From a marine gamma proteobacterium HTCC2143 (GTDB lineage Bacteria; Pseudomonadota; Gammaproteobacteria; Pseudomonadales; Dasaniaceae), in the NCBI GenBank assembly GCA_000169075.1, contig AAVT01000008.1, forward strand, positions 1 to 64,000: a stretch of DNA of 64,000 bases. The letters are read 5' to 3'. The notes beneath the pieces were generated by a model. The model was not told where the DNA came from. It saw only the letters and a program-made list of their open reading frames with translations, and made no database searches. A program made the position numbers and the translations under genes. Below, piece by piece: positions 18,640 to 28,310 of this stretch; within the stretch, counting starts at the first letter, position 1; every line of letters begins with the position of its first letter.

Positions 18640-18942
18640 TTATTCAAGCAGCCTATTTAATTGTTGCTCGATAATTCGATTTCGTTCTTCCAGCGCTTCT
18701 TTTTGTTGTAACAAATCGATCACCATAGCGACCGCGACCCAGTCAATATCCAAGTCATGATACAAGCGAGCCGCTTTCTGCAGCCAGTAGACACTCGATG
18801 TATCAAATACCCAGTCGGCAACACTGTGTCCCTCGGTAGGTTCGGTAATACCATAACTAACCACGTCTACTATTAGCTGTTCGGTCAGCCCTTCATACTG
18901 ACACAATTCTTGCAGAGAAATTTTCAACACTACATCATTCAT
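18640..18942 (-). CDS. cbpM: Chaperone modulator CbpM
   Basis: Small MerR-like protein (100 aa) that in E. coli binds the J domain of CbpA and inhibits both its co-chaperone and DNA-binding activities. The N-terminal part holds the helix-turn-helix-like [21 protein letters not shown], with [17 protein letters not shown] in the middle and a C-terminal coiled coil ([14 protein letters not shown]). Its ATG overlaps the cbpA stop by 4 bases, so inhibitor and target are made together. Confidence 0.9.
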   Translation of the reverse strand: MNDVVLKISLQELCQYEGLTEQLIVDVVSYGITEPTEGHSVADWVFDTSSVYWLQKAARLYHDLDIDWVAVAMVIDLLQQKEALEERNRIIEQQLNRLLE

Positions 18943-19883
18943 GATGGCTTACTCCACTCAGCCCTTGGATCAAAGCTGGCCTTCTCTGACAAGGCCTTCC
19001 ATAAATCTTTAACATCGTCATTGGACGTTGCTGGCACAACGACTTTTAACAAGGCATACAGGTCACCACAACTGGACTTACTCCGCAAACCCTTACCCTT
19101 GATACGCAATTTTCTCCCTGACTGACTGTTTGGTGCTATCGTCAGATTAATCGCACCTGCCAGCGTAGGTATGGCAATCTTGGTCCCCAAGGCCGCCTCC
19201 CATGGCGCAAGCGGTACAGTCACTACTAAATTGTGACCTTCAACATCAAACAGCGGGTGAGGCACGAGACGAATATGCAAATAAAGATCACCACTGGGGC
19301 TACCACCCTGCCCTGCGCCGCCTTGACCCTTTAGACGGATGCGCTCACCGTCTGTCACACCCATTGGAATCTTAACCTTCAGGCTTTTTTTGCGGTCATA
19401 TCGCTGACCATTTTCAACCATAGGAATAACATACTCGACCAGCTTAGGAATATCAGTCAGGGTTTCCTCTAGAAACACGGGCATTTCAATTTCTGCATCC
19501 TGACCTCGCAACACAGACTGCTGCTGGTGAAAGTGACTGCCACCTGCGCCAAACATCGACGTAAAAAAATCTGAAAAATCGCCATCAAACTGCTCCGCTG
19601 TTGCGCTACCAAAGCCAGCCGAGCTGCGCCAGTCTGGCGGTGCTTCGAAACCATTATCGCGACTGCCACCATAGCGGAATAACTCGTCGTATTCGGCTCT
19701 GCGCCCAGCGTCTTTTAGGACCTCATAGGCCTCAGCAACTTCTTTGAATTTATCCTCCGCGCCACTATCTGGATTTACATCAGGATGATATTTCCGAGCG
19801 AGCTTGCGGTATGCCGTCTTGATTGTTTTATTATCTGCATCGGGCTCTACGCCGAGAAGCGCATAATAATCTTTAAATTCCAT
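18939..19883 (-). CDS. cbpA: DnaJ-class co-chaperone CbpA
   Basis: Hsp40 partner of DnaK and curved-DNA-binding protein (314 aa). A J domain at residues 5-69 contains the HPD motif (33-35) in [14 protein letters not shown] Gly/Phe-containing linker follows, then the two substrate-binding beta domains, marked by [19 protein letters not shown] and LRIKGKGL. There is no cysteine-rich zinc region, which separates it from DnaJ. The chosen ATG 19883 begins [12 protein letters not shown]; an in-frame start at 19919 would add 12 unlikely residues. Confidence 0.92.
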   Translation of the reverse strand: MEFKDYYALLGVEPDADNKTIKTAYRKLARKYHPDVNPDSGAEDKFKEVAEAYEVLKDAGRRAEYDELFRYGGSRDNGFEAPPDWRSSAGFGSATAEQFDGDFSDFFTSMFGAGGSHFHQQQSVLRGQDAEIEMPVFLEETLTDIPKLVEYVIPMVENGQRYDRKKSLKVKIPMGVTDGERIRLKGQGGAGQGGSPSGDLYLHIRLVPHPLFDVEGHNLVVTVPLAPWEAALGTKIAIPTLAGAINLTIAPNSQSGRKLRIKGKGLRSKSSCGDLYALLKVVVPATSNDDVKDLWKALSEKASFDPRAEWSKPS

Positions 19884-20351
19884 AGGAATATCCAAAAAAG
19901 GGAATGAAGAAAACACCATCCTTTATGAATACTAATATGAAAAATCAGCAGATGTTAACAGTTATTATTTTACTGACATGAACATTGTTTCAGATCATCA
20001 TTTTTCATGAACTAACGCTCGACTTTTGCAGCCATACCTTTCATCAGCTCTGCGGTAACGCCGGGCACAGCAGCCCGAACTTCTTGCCTTAGGTGAAAAA
20101 AAACGATCGGAAATACGAGTGCGGATCAGCTATCTGCAGCCTCTAAAACTACAGGGATTTTATTGTTTTTCAATGCGACAGCGACATTAGCCGGCGTTAG
20201 CACTGGAGGTGCCTACTCATAGCACACTTTAGCCTTTGCGCATCGCGTGTTGTGGCCCCATCATACTTTTAAAAAAGATGGCCGGCACCAAACTGAGCAC
20301 AGATAATCCAGGGGAATCCCCATAGCGGAAGCTCGACAAAAAATGAATAAA
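19884..20351. other. Intergenic stretch with possible gene remnants
   Basis: No intact gene is recognised. On the minus strand two short open stretches look protein-like. One runs directly after the stop of the 102-aa gene to about 20235 and ends in PQHAMRKG. The other, about 20020-20130, ends QEVRAAVPGVTAELMKG and stops at a TAG near 20014. Neither has a start or a full domain, so they may be decayed coding sequence or chance. The first 100 bases beside cbpA are AT-rich and probably hold its promoter. Confidence 0.35.
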
Positions 20352-20636
20352 TCAGTTACCAATTGCTCTGGTCGATCGGCGCATTTCATCCATAGTTTGC
20401 TGGCTCTTAGTTACATCCGCGGCTCTTTGTGAGCGGGTCTTGCAGACTTTACGCTTAATATTACTTCCCGTTGCTTTAACCATTCGGCAGACAACCTCAT
20501 CGTCTCGATTAACTGCCGCCTTCCGCACCTCTGCTTTTTCAGAGACTGCCTCTTTCTCAGCCACTGTATTACTTGACTGGGCGAAAAGCGATATTGCCAA
20601 AATAGTAATGGCCAAACCAATTCTTCGGCTATTCAT
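20352..20636 (-). CDS. Small exported protein with paired cysteines
   Basis: A 94-aa protein of unknown function. A signal peptide (GLAITILAISLFAQSSNTVA) is followed by a short basic domain containing VVCRMVKATGSNIKRKVC and SQRAADVTKSQQTMDEMRR. Small secreted proteins with the same Cys-x(n)-GS-x(n)-VC core and a following charged helix are common in proteobacteria and uncharacterised. The start ATG 20636 is preceded by GAGGA; a start at 20660 is in frame but lacks one. Confidence 0.65.
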   Translation of the reverse strand: MNSRRIGLAITILAISLFAQSSNTVAEKEAVSEKAEVRKAAVNRDDEVVCRMVKATGSNIKRKVCKTRSQRAADVTKSQQTMDEMRRSTRAIGN

Positions 20637-20735
20637 AATTTTCCTCAATTTCTGTGTCAACAGATGGCTAACCCACCAACCATAACGCGCACTCTATTCC
20701 AAAGTCAAAGCAGAGGGCCTAAGCTTTTTTGATTT

Positions 20736-20767
20736 AAAAAAAAGACGGCCACAGGGGCCGCCTTTTT
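20736..20767 (-). terminator. Rho-independent terminator of the acyl-CoA dehydrogenase pair
   Basis: A GGC-rich hairpin (GGCGGCC...GGCCGTC) is flanked by A7 on one side and T5 on the other, so it can work in both directions. It begins 27 bases after the stop of the 380-aa dehydrogenase gene and lies upstream of the small exported protein gene. Confidence 0.8.
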
Positions 20768-20793
20768 ACTAACGCTACTAGCCTCCCACTCAG

Positions 20794-21936
20794 CTAGGCG
20801 GCAGCACCCATGACCATGTCCGCCAATAAGGCGCGATGATATTTAGCATCACCAAACAAAACCTGGTTGTGCATTTGTCGCTTAAAGAATAGATGGACAA
20901 AACACTCCCAAGTAAATCCGATACCCCCATGAAATTGTACGGCGCGGCTTGCCGAAAATACCGCCATATCACCGGCCTGTGATTTAGCCATATGAGCCAA
21001 CCGCAAAGCATTGTCCGGATCCGTATCGTAGGCACAGGCTGCGTTATAAGCCAGTGACTTTGAACGATCGATATCCAACATAACATTTACCAGAGGATGC
21101 TTAACCGCTTGGAAAAACCCCAGCGGGCGATCAAACTGAACACGGGTTTTCGCGTATTCAACCGTCGTTTGTAAAAGCCATTCTCCGGCACCGACCATAT
21201 CAGCTGAAACAATACTGAGAATTGCCGGCATCGCTTGATCAATCGCTAGATTGCCGGTTCCAGGTGCCGCTAACTCGATAGCACTGGCGTTTGAGAATTC
21301 AATATGCGCCTGATCACGAGTGAGGTCGATAATACCGTCGGCAACCATTTGAACGCCACCAGCCGTCGTATCGACAAGATACAGACCAACCCCTTTATCC
21401 GAAGCTGCGCTGACTACCAGCTGCGCTACCTTTTTTGCATCCTGAACAAAGTAGGCAGTGCCACTGAGTGACCCATCATTGTTGACAGAAACATCGGTGG
21501 CCGAAGCATCCCAGCTGCCTTCCTGGTTGGTAATAGCAAGCGTTGTCGCTTTACCCTCGGCAATCTCCCCCAAAGCCGCTGTCGCAGCCTCAGACTGGCA
21601 GTGGTTGAGAACAAAGGTCGCATTAAACGTAGACAACAGTGGTGAAGGGAAAGCCGCTTTACCAACTTCCTCGGCCAACGCAACAGCAGCGACAGCGGGC
21701 ATACCGATACCACCGGCGGACTCCGAGACACAGACCGCCGTCCAGCCCAACTCAACGATTTGCTGCCACAAATTTTTGTCCCATACACAGTCAATGCTGC
21801 GATGAATATTAGGATCAGTGGCAACAAGGTTGTGTATTTTATCCGCCGAACAATTATCAGAGAAAAATTTGCGCGCCGAATCACGGAGCATTGTTTCATC
21901 TTCGCCAAAGCCGAAGTTTTTTGGTTGTATAGACAT
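20794..21936 (-). CDS. Acyl-CoA dehydrogenase, smaller subunit-like
   Basis: FAD enzyme (380 aa) that oxidises an acyl-CoA to the 2,3-enoyl-CoA. The N-terminal helical domain includes ESAGGIGMP. The central beta domain is diverged: the usual substrate-contact WITNG is not recognisable. The C-terminal domain has the flavin and substrate region RVQFDRPLGFFQAVKH and FHGGIGFTWE, where Glu344 lies at the place of the usual catalytic base. It is 14 bases downstream of a second, dissimilar dehydrogenase. Such pairs form heteromeric enzymes in steroid and other bulky acyl-CoA breakdown, so I infer a heteromer. Confidence 0.87.
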   Translation of the reverse strand: MSIQPKNFGFGEDETMLRDSARKFFSDNCSADKIHNLVATDPNIHRSIDCVWDKNLWQQIVELGWTAVCVSESAGGIGMPAVAAVALAEEVGKAAFPSPLLSTFNATFVLNHCQSEAATAALGEIAEGKATTLAITNQEGSWDASATDVSVNNDGSLSGTAYFVQDAKKVAQLVVSAASDKGVGLYLVDTTAGGVQMVADGIIDLTRDQAHIEFSNASAIELAAPGTGNLAIDQAMPAILSIVSADMVGAGEWLLQTTVEYAKTRVQFDRPLGFFQAVKHPLVNVMLDIDRSKSLAYNAACAYDTDPDNALRLAHMAKSQAGDMAVFSASRAVQFHGGIGFTWECFVHLFFKRQMHNQVLFGDAKYHRALLADMVMGAAA

Positions 21937-21950
21937 TATTTATCTCCCGC

Positions 21951-23195
21951 TTATTTAGACTTCGGTAAACCGAGTACACGTTCACCCAGTATGTTGCGTT
22001 GCACTTCATTCGCACCCGCCGCAATAGTGACACCAAAGCTATTCATGTAAGCAAGAGGCCACTGTCCTCCTGCCGGCGCATTGTCATCATTCACATAAAG
22101 TGAGCTCGCCATACCCTCGATGTGGTAGGCAAGCTCAGCCATATCCTGATTAAGCTCAGTAGCAACCAGCTTACTCTGCAGGGCTATTCTCGCCGGATGC
22201 TCAACTAAACTGGATACAGCCGCTCGACGGCCGTTCTGAACCATCGACTCGCGGCGGATCATCAACTGCATAATTTCATCCCGAATAACGGCGTCGTCTG
22301 CCGCCGTCTTGCCGCTTCTTTTTTGTTTTTTGGCCAAATCGACCAACGCCATCGCGTTACTGGTAGAAAGACTTTCCCCCTCTTCAACCGACATACCGCC
22401 GGATGCCGGAGTGACCAAAGGACCTGCACCGCGTTCGTGCGACAGAGTTGTCATAGCGACAGCCCAACCATTACCAACTTCATCAAGGCGATAACGATCA
22501 TCCACTTCAAAATCCTCAAACAACACTTCGTTGAAGCCCGTTTCTCCGGTCAACTTAATCAGCGGTCGAACAGTCACACCTTTACCCAGTGCAGATTTGA
22601 TAGGAACGACAAAATAAGACAAACCATTGTATTTTTCACCCTTGTCCGTGCGGCACAAAAGAATCATCCAGTCGGCAAAGTGCGCCAATGAAGTCCAGAC
22701 TTTATGTCCATTAATGATCCACTTGTCACCTTTCAGTTCGGCGAAGGTCTGTTGGTTGGCAAGGTCAGAGCCGGCACCAGGTTCACTAAAACCCTGACAC
22801 CACATATGCTCTCCCGATAACAATTTAGGTAGCAACTCGGCTTTCACTTCATCCTGGCCGTGAAAAAATACTGTGGGGGCGGCCATACCCATGCCAATAA
22901 TATTAGGCAAGTAAGGCGTTTTAGCTTTCTGCATTTCTGCATTCGCAATGACCTGACAATTTGTCATACCACCACCGCCAACTTCTTTGGGATAATCACA
23001 GCCAATTAAGCCCGCGTCATAGGATGCTTTTTGCCATTTCTTGAGCCACTCAAGCGCCGCTGGATCAGAGAGTTCCAAAGCACCCTGCGGAATTTTTACG
23101 GTCGGTTTGCCGGGATGATTTTTACTCAACCAGTCCTGGCAATATGCCCGAAATTCGGCCTGTTCTGGTGTATCTTTTTTTTCTGCGTCGGACAT
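21951..23195 (-). CDS. Acyl-CoA dehydrogenase, larger subunit-like
   Basis: Second FAD-dependent acyl-CoA dehydrogenase of the operon (414 aa). It has a clear N-terminal domain (GCDYPKEVGGGGM), the FAD/substrate block CQGFSEPGAGSDLANQQT, the WIINGHKVWTS strand, and the C-terminal signature ANEVQRNILGERVLGLP. The C-terminal region lacks the GGxGxxxE loop seen in its partner, consistent with the two contributing different parts to a shared enzyme. GAGGAGG precedes the ATG. It starts the operon and faces the oxygenase gene across 356 bases. Confidence 0.88.
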   Translation of the reverse strand: MSDAEKKDTPEQAEFRAYCQDWLSKNHPGKPTVKIPQGALELSDPAALEWLKKWQKASYDAGLIGCDYPKEVGGGGMTNCQVIANAEMQKAKTPYLPNIIGMGMAAPTVFFHGQDEVKAELLPKLLSGEHMWCQGFSEPGAGSDLANQQTFAELKGDKWIINGHKVWTSLAHFADWMILLCRTDKGEKYNGLSYFVVPIKSALGKGVTVRPLIKLTGETGFNEVLFEDFEVDDRYRLDEVGNGWAVAMTTLSHERGAGPLVTPASGGMSVEEGESLSTSNAMALVDLAKKQKRSGKTAADDAVIRDEIMQLMIRRESMVQNGRRAAVSSLVEHPARIALQSKLVATELNQDMAELAYHIEGMASSLYVNDDNAPAGGQWPLAYMNSFGVTIAAGANEVQRNILGERVLGLPKSK

Positions 23196-23551
23196 AATGC
23201 CCTCCTCTTCGCGGGAAATTTTTTAATAGACTGCTGCACGTTACGCGGTACCGCTATTGATTTGGCAAGAACACATTCTTTCAGCGCATAAATAGCCGTA
23301 CTTCAACGGAGTGGGGTTGTAACCTATTTAGCTCAGATTGCCAAGTTTTCATAGCAGAAGTTATTCACAAAATCCTGCGACTAACGCGCTCAAGTATTTG
23401 CTATGACGCTCTCGAAGCCACTTAAAACAGGCTGTCGGGTGATCAAAGTCTTAGGAGAAAGGTAGAGAAAAACCCCAAATTCATCACAAGCGTTCCAACT
23501 CAGACCGGTATATACTCATTCCGCAAACAAAGTCGCTAAGGACGTATCACT
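23196..23551. other. Divergent regulatory region, no gene seen
   Basis: 356 bases between the acyl-CoA dehydrogenase operon (leftward) and the oxygenase gene (rightward). No open frame of interest. A TATACT hexamer at 23511-23516, 36 bases before the oxygenase ATG, is a possible -10 box, but I see no good -35 partner. AAGGAC at the oxygenase end serves as its ribosome site. Confidence 0.4.
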
Positions 23552-24493
23552 ATGACAAACGTGCCCACCATTGACCTCAATTGTATTGATAATGATGCAC
23601 TGCAAGCACTGGATTTAGCTTGTCGAGATCACGGCTTCTTTTTTCTCAAAGGACATGGCTTAGACGCCCTAGTCGAAGCGGTAAAAACCCAGGCAGAGTG
23701 TTTTTTTGCCTTACCTCGCGACGAAAAGCAAAAAGTGGTACGCAAAGAGGATAACCCCATGGGTTATTATGACAGGGAGCTCACCAAACAAAAACGTGAT
23801 CTCAAAGAAGTGTTTGATTTCTATGCTCGCAGCAATGGCCAAGAAAACCGCATGCCTTGGCCACAACAACCCACCGAATTCAAAGAAACACTGCGCGCGT
23901 ATTTCCTTGCCAATGCCGAACTATCTAACCGGGTGATGCACATCTTGTGTAACGCACTTGGAGTTGACGAAACATCATTTGACCGCTTTTTCATGCCTCG
24001 CCACACGAGCTCTGCGCGGCTCAACTATTATCCCAGTGAAGACCCCCTCGCAGCTGACGACCAGCAATCAGTCACGCCACTCGGTGATATGGCGTTACAT
24101 CATCATACCGACCAAGGCGCAATAACATTGTTGTTCCAAGACGATATCGGTGGATTACAGGCATTCTCTAAAGATGCCGGCTGGATCGATATTCCACCGA
24201 TGGAAGATGCGCTTGTCGTTAATATTGGTGACATTGCACAGGTTTGGTCAAATGGTGCCTATCAAGCCGCGCTGCATCGCGTGCTGCCCATTGCAGCAGG
24301 AAAATCGCGCTATAGTTTGCCATTCTTTTACCAGCCCAGTTTTGATACCGTTGTAGCACCTCACCAAGATTTGGGCGCACCGAATTATCGATCATTTAAC
24401 TGTGGAGACTTTATCCAGGGCCGGATCGACGATAATTATGAAGATTTAGGCGCAGACGATATTCAGGTTGAGCGTTTTAGAATCAACGCTTGA
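23552..24493 (+). CDS. 2-oxoglutarate/Fe(II)-dependent dioxygenase, isopenicillin N synthase type
   Basis: Non-haem iron oxygenase of 313 aa. The N-terminal part (VPTIDLNCID, DHGFFFLKGHGL) and the jelly-roll core are typical. Iron ligands are His185, Asp187 (HHTDQGAITLLFQDD) and His242 (ALHRVLP). The co-substrate-binding Arg253-x-Ser255 follows in KSRYSLPFFYQP. The family includes IPNS, GA oxidases and many enzymes hydroxylating small acids. Substrate is not known. It faces the acyl-CoA dehydrogenase operon and may act in the same breakdown route. Confidence 0.85.
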   Translation: MTNVPTIDLNCIDNDALQALDLACRDHGFFFLKGHGLDALVEAVKTQAECFFALPRDEKQKVVRKEDNPMGYYDRELTKQKRDLKEVFDFYARSNGQENRMPWPQQPTEFKETLRAYFLANAELSNRVMHILCNALGVDETSFDRFFMPRHTSSARLNYYPSEDPLAADDQQSVTPLGDMALHHHTDQGAITLLFQDDIGGLQAFSKDAGWIDIPPMEDALVVNIGDIAQVWSNGAYQAALHRVLPIAAGKSRYSLPFFYQPSFDTVVAPHQDLGAPNYRSFNCGDFIQGRIDDNYEDLGADDIQVERFRINA

Positions 24494-24539
24494 ACCATTT
24501 TACTGAGCGCTCAACATAGTGGCACTCACACAGCACAAA

Positions 24540-24568
24540 TTGTCAATGTATGCCTGGGGCGATATTAG
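24540..24568 (+). promoter_or_regulatory. Possible sigma-70 promoter for the DUF3604 gene
   Basis: TTGTCA and TATTAG are separated by 17 bases, about 120 bases before the chosen ATG at 24688. Recognised by eye only. Confidence 0.3.
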
Positions 24569-24687
24569 TCACTGCTTAGTATGATAAAAATCAGCGGGCA
24601 TATAGCAAACGTAGCACAGCAACTTTTAATTAAATAACTTGTATTAGGATGACTTACACTCACTCTAATACAAACGGGAGAATCACC

Positions 24688-26556
24688 ATGAAGCGTAAAT
24701 TGTTAGTTGCCTGCAGCGTGCTGGCTTCCATTCAGGCTATCCATGTCAACTCACAACAAGAGACTGTTGAACGCCAAGTTTATTGGGGGGATACCCATTT
24801 ACATACGTCGAATTCCTTCGATGCGTTTTTAAATAGAAACATGACCGCAGGCCCAGACACCGCCTATCGTTACGCCAAGGGACAGCCAGTCGTGCACCCT
24901 TACCATAAGGCACGGGTACAAATCGAAACGCCGTTAGACTTTTTGATTATCGCCGATCATGCAGAATTTCTCGGTGCTATGCCGACCATCAACTATGAAG
25001 GAATTCCTACCGAAGGACTTGGTTTCATTGATAAAATGAAAGCACTCTATACTCAATATATATTCCGAGATGTCATGGAAGAAGATACCGGTACCGCAGC
25101 CTTCGTAAAGTTTTTACCTGACCCCGTCGCACCAGAAGTTGCGGCCCGAGGCAGTTCTTCGATTAGCGGTATCCCCAATGGCAATGTGATGGCAAAAAAC
25201 ACTTGGCTAACCGCAGTCAACCTTGCCGACCAATATAATGACCCGGGAACCTTTACCACGTTCATCGGTTGGGAGTGGAGTTCTATTCCCGGCGGTGCCA
25301 ATTTACACCGGGTGGTATTTACCAGCAGTGATGCGACGGTTGCCTCCACCTACATGCCTTATAGCTCGCAACAGAGCCAATATCCGGAAGACTTGTGGGC
25401 CTGGCTTGACGAGACTACTGAAAAAACAGGTGCTGAATTTATTGCTATCCCCCACAACTCGAATATTTCTAAGGGTTACATGTTTCCAGAGATTACCATT
25501 AAGGGTGAAGCTGTTACCAAAGAATATGTTGAGACTAGGGCACGCTGGGAACCGGTCGCCGAAGCCACTCAAATCAAGGGCGATAGCGAAACCATTGGCC
25601 TATTTTCTCCGGACGACGAATTTGCCGATTTTGAAACTTACAAACACTATATTGAAAAAGATCCTGCAGAATATGCACCGAAGGAAGGTGACTACATAAG
25701 AAGCGGTTTAAAGCGCGGTATGGAACTGGAGCTAAAGTTTGGTACCAACCCTTATAAGTTTGGCTTGATCGGTTCTACCGATAGTCACACCGGTCTCGCC
25801 TCGGCTGAAGAAAATAATTTCCATGGCAAGCTCGCACGAGACTCTATCCCCGCGAATAAAATAACTAAGACCTTTGGCGCCACAGGTACAAGCGGGTGGG
25901 CTATGTCTGCCTCTGGCTTGGCCGCAGTTTGGGCTGAGCATAATGATCGTGAATCTATTATGGCGGCATTTAAGCGCAAAGAAGTTTATGCCAGTACGGG
26001 ACCTCGTATCGGCTTGCGATTCTTTGGTGGCTGGAACTTTACGGAAGAAGACATTAACGCCACCGATTTTGCCGCAACTGCCTACGGTAAAGGCGTGCCC
26101 ATGGGCGGAGATTTAACAGGGACGGATAGCAATAGCGCCCCTGCTTTTCTTATTCAAGCGGCTAAAGATCCAAAGAGTGGTAATCTCGACCGCCTGCAAG
26201 TCATCAAAGCAACAACTGACGCCAGTGGTAATACCATTGAAACTGTTTATGACGTTGTATGGGCAGGAGATCGGATTCCCGATGAGAATGGAAAGCTAGC
26301 CGCCATTGGTAATACTGTTGATTTAGAAACGGGGCATTACACCAATAGTATCGGCGCAAGTGAGTTGATCGCCTATTGGCAAGACCCAGATTTTAAACCT
26401 TCGCAACGTGCTTTCTATTATGCCCGGGTATTAGAAATCCCCACCGCCAGACACGCATTGAAAGATGCCATTGCGTTGACAATGACAGCACCAACCGTTG
26501 GTCCTGCGACCATTCAGGAACGCGCATACTCATCACCGATTTGGTACACACCCTAA
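24688..26556 (+). CDS. Exported DUF3604 protein
   Basis: A 622-aa protein of unknown activity with a PHP-phosphoesterase-like set of metal-binding motifs. These are WGDTHLHTSNSFD near the N-terminus, IADHAEFLG, a middle AIPHNSN, and GSTDSHTGL. A segment YASTGPRIGLRFFGGW and a C-terminal FYYARVLEIPTAR belong to the DUF3604 family. A signal peptide (LLVACSVLASIQAIHVNS) points to the periplasm or outside. ATG 24688 has GGGAG at 7 bases. Family members are frequent in marine proteobacteria, often beside transporters, as here with an MFS gene downstream. Confidence 0.85.
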   Translation: MKRKLLVACSVLASIQAIHVNSQQETVERQVYWGDTHLHTSNSFDAFLNRNMTAGPDTAYRYAKGQPVVHPYHKARVQIETPLDFLIIADHAEFLGAMPTINYEGIPTEGLGFIDKMKALYTQYIFRDVMEEDTGTAAFVKFLPDPVAPEVAARGSSSISGIPNGNVMAKNTWLTAVNLADQYNDPGTFTTFIGWEWSSIPGGANLHRVVFTSSDATVASTYMPYSSQQSQYPEDLWAWLDETTEKTGAEFIAIPHNSNISKGYMFPEITIKGEAVTKEYVETRARWEPVAEATQIKGDSETIGLFSPDDEFADFETYKHYIEKDPAEYAPKEGDYIRSGLKRGMELELKFGTNPYKFGLIGSTDSHTGLASAEENNFHGKLARDSIPANKITKTFGATGTSGWAMSASGLAAVWAEHNDRESIMAAFKRKEVYASTGPRIGLRFFGGWNFTEEDINATDFAATAYGKGVPMGGDLTGTDSNSAPAFLIQAAKDPKSGNLDRLQVIKATTDASGNTIETVYDVVWAGDRIPDENGKLAAIGNTVDLETGHYTNSIGASELIAYWQDPDFKPSQRAFYYARVLEIPTARHALKDAIALTMTAPTVGPATIQERAYSSPIWYTP

Positions 26557-26879
26557 GCGTTAAATAAACAGTGGATGATTATATTCGTCATGGATGACGA
26601 CATACACTGCCGCGGCCGCAACTAGAGATTCTGGTCGGCTTGTTTTATCTGAACGTTGTCTTCCCAGCCTTATTTCACTGCCAAAACGATAACTAAATTG
26701 ACCATCGGTACACTCACCAGATATTACGATTACTGCATGAGACAATGCCATTTTTATGGCTAAAATCAGTTCTTTGTCGTTTCTATCGAAAGGAAAAACC
26801 AACAATAATCTATGAATGATTAGTAACCTACGCATGGGATTCGTGTATATTCGAATAATAATAATAATGAGGACGTGCC
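26557..26879. other. Intergenic stretch before the MFS gene
   Basis: 323 bases, no supported gene. A minus-strand open frame covers most of it (26560-26886, or from ATG 26835), but it has no ribosome site, runs over the ribosome site of the MFS gene and shows no family motif. The right end holds GAGGA for the MFS gene and a repetitive AATAATAATAATAATGA run. Confidence 0.45.
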
Positions 26880-28235
26880 ATGCCAAGCGATCTTGTACCC
26901 TCTAATCCGGCAAGCCTAACCACCCCCGGTACACTGAAGTCATCGGACCACCATGAAGCAGAAGACCCCGGGCGTTATTCTGAAAATTGGTACCGCTGGT
27001 ACGTTTTATTCATGCTGACCGGCCTTTACACCTTCAATTTTGTTGATCGCCAATTGCTAGTCATCCTACAGGAACCCATAAAAGCTGATATGGGCTTAAC
27101 TGATACTCAGCTAGGATTATTATCCGGCTTTGCCTTTGCAGTGATTTATGTTGTCGTCGGTATTCCAATAGCCAGATTTGCTGATAAAGGTAACCGACGT
27201 AACATTGTCACAGTTGCGCTAGTTGTGTGGAGCGGCATGACAGCCATTTCGGGTTTTGCACAAAATTATCTGCAATTGTTGTTAGCCAGAATCGGGGTTG
27301 CCGTCGGTGAAGCCGGAGGTAGCCCCCCTTCCCACTCGATTATCTCAGACATTTTTAAAAAAGAAGAACGAGCAACCGCGCTGTCCGTCTATTCGACTGG
27401 CATCAACTTTGGTAGTTTGATCGGACTATTGGCCGGTGGCTGGATCGCCCAGTATATGGACTGGCGCTACGCATTTTTTGCCGTTGGTATTCCCGGGATT
27501 TTTTACGCAATCGTATTGCGCTTAACGGTGCGCGAGCCGCCTCGCGGTTTTGCTGAAAAAATCACTGCGAGTAAAGATGGCCCCTCTGTTTGGGAAGTGG
27601 CAAAAGTCCTACTGTCGCGACCAACATTTCGGCATATGGCGCTAGCATCCGGCCTGCATGCTTTTATAGGTTACGGTGCTGCTAATTTTGCTCCCAGCTT
27701 TTATGTCAGAGTGCATGGTATGGAGATCGGCCCTATTGGCACTTGGCTGGCGGCAGCCGGAATTACCGGTGCAATTGGTACTTTTCTGGGGGGCTATCTC
27801 ACCGACAAATTAATGCTTCGGGACAACCGCTGGTATCTTTGGGTGCCTGCCATCTCAACGATTATCACCTTGCCGATTTATATGATCATCTATAACACGG
27901 GCAATGTGTATCTGGCGCTAACTTTACAGTTCGTCACGGCATTGACCTTTTCCATGTATTTGGCGCCTAATCTAGCACTGGCTCACTCCTTGGTCGGTTT
28001 GCGAATGAGAGCCATGTCTTCTGCCGTTTTATTCTTCGTTCTGAATATTATTGGCATGGGTATCGGTCCGGTGGCTGTAGGCTGGGTTTCTGACCAATTG
28101 CAGCCGACTTTCGGTAACGAGAGCATCCGCTATTCACTGATGTCGATTGTTTTCATATTTAACATCTGGTGCGTATTTCACTACTGGATGGCAGGCCGCA
28201 CAGTTGATGAAGACTTAGCGCTAGCCCCGCCTTGA
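26880..28235 (+). CDS. MFS transporter, spinster-like
   Basis: Twelve-helix major facilitator (451 aa). Motif A-like loops GIPIARFADKGNRRN and GGYLTDKLMLRDNRW are in the expected places, and the first helix contains TFNFVDRQLLVIL, typical of the spinster-like/unknown-substrate MFS group. The N-terminal 35 residues are hydrophilic. GAGGA precedes the ATG. It follows the DUF3604 gene on the same strand after 323 bases, so linkage of function is possible but not shown. Confidence 0.87.
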   Translation: MPSDLVPSNPASLTTPGTLKSSDHHEAEDPGRYSENWYRWYVLFMLTGLYTFNFVDRQLLVILQEPIKADMGLTDTQLGLLSGFAFAVIYVVVGIPIARFADKGNRRNIVTVALVVWSGMTAISGFAQNYLQLLLARIGVAVGEAGGSPPSHSIISDIFKKEERATALSVYSTGINFGSLIGLLAGGWIAQYMDWRYAFFAVGIPGIFYAIVLRLTVREPPRGFAEKITASKDGPSVWEVAKVLLSRPTFRHMALASGLHAFIGYGAANFAPSFYVRVHGMEIGPIGTWLAAAGITGAIGTFLGGYLTDKLMLRDNRWYLWVPAISTIITLPIYMIIYNTGNVYLALTLQFVTALTFSMYLAPNLALAHSLVGLRMRAMSSAVLFFVLNIIGMGIGPVAVGWVSDQLQPTFGNESIRYSLMSIVFIFNIWCVFHYWMAGRTVDEDLALAPP

Positions 28236-28310
28236 TTGTGACCCAGCCTCAAACATGGCTATGTTGTGGTCCATTGGCTAAACTCAGTTAATGGATTTTA
28301 GGGTGACGTT

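Noticed and set aside
26560..26886. Minus-strand open frame of 108 codons after the DUF3604 gene
   Set aside because: No ribosome site, covers the ribosome site and start of the MFS gene, and has no recognisable motif; listed only in the intergenic entry.
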